Assembly: GCA_029891385.1 (NCBI GenBank)
Contig: CM057225.1
Coordinates: forward strand, 72,251,387-72,315,386
DNA length: 64,000 bases
Direction of reading: 5' to 3'
Source: Erythroxylum novogranatense
Taxonomy: Eukaryota > Streptophyta > Magnoliopsida > Malpighiales > Erythroxylaceae
This document shows, piece after piece, positions 63,977-64,000 of the stretch. Position numbers and translations under genes: made by a program. Each line of letters begins with the position of its first letter. Within the stretch, counting starts at the first letter, position 1. A model generated the notes under the pieces. That model did no database searches. It saw only the letters and a list, made by a program, of their open reading frames with translations, and had not been told where the DNA came from.

Positions 63977-64000
63977 CACTACAAAAAAGTATAGAATCTG
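63977..64000. repeat. Possible CACTA terminus at the window edge
   Basis: CACTACAAAAAAGT at 63977 has the form of a CACTA left end and is close to the start of the element at 56871. The remainder would lie outside the window. Confidence 0.3.

Overview
The window is eudicot nuclear DNA made mostly of nested transposable elements, with two host loci near its edges. The plant assignment rests on a complete, intron-split gene for the chloroplast glyceraldehyde-3-phosphate dehydrogenase A subunit (GAPA, 18.4-20.65 kb, + strand) and on element types typical of plants: L1-type LINE with RNase H, PIF/Harbinger, Ty1/copia including a Sirevirus-like element, CACTA, and very long solo LTRs. I cannot fix the family from sequence alone.

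Layout. 0.9-3.3 kb: decayed LINE remnant. 4.1-17.4 kb: a large PIF/Harbinger element on the - strand, carrying a DDE transposase, a Myb/SANT-like protein and a third small ORF with an RNase H1 N-terminal (viroplasmin-type) fold and a C-terminal membrane segment. A nearly full-length 6-kb LINE with an 18-bp target site duplication lies inside it. 17.4-21.4 kb: GAPA and its flanks; GAPA intron 4 holds a duplicated 3' splice site. 21.4-25.4 kb: a Tourist-like miniature element split by a 3.06-kb solo LTR. 25.9-31.4 kb: a copia RNase H fragment split by a 4.97-kb solo LTR. 31.4-53.7 kb: two inverted, 3'-truncated copies (A and B) of one copia family flank the 3' part of a Sirevirus-like element. 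The Sirevirus third ORF is split by a second, inverted copy of the giant solo LTR, and the LTR of copia B is split by a 3.2-kb solo LTR. 53.7-56.6 kb: remains of another copia pol. 56.87-61.78 kb: a non-autonomous CACTA element with captured pieces of a uridylate kinase gene and a plant intracellular Ras-group-related LRR gene. 62.0-62.5 kb: a DUF761-type gene with an apparent frameshift, possibly the second host gene. The last bases look like the start of another CACTA terminus.

How the parts relate. GAPA is the only gene here that looks fully functional: it encodes the A subunit of the NADPH-using Calvin-cycle GAPDH. The Harbinger transposase and Myb-like protein are the usual partner pair of that superfamily, but the transposase is frameshifted. 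All LINE and copia reading frames carry stops or frameshifts. Perfect 3-, 5- and 18-bp target duplications around six insertions allow the order of nesting to be read directly. Coordinates of decayed elements are approximate, and family names rest on motif recognition, not on database searches.
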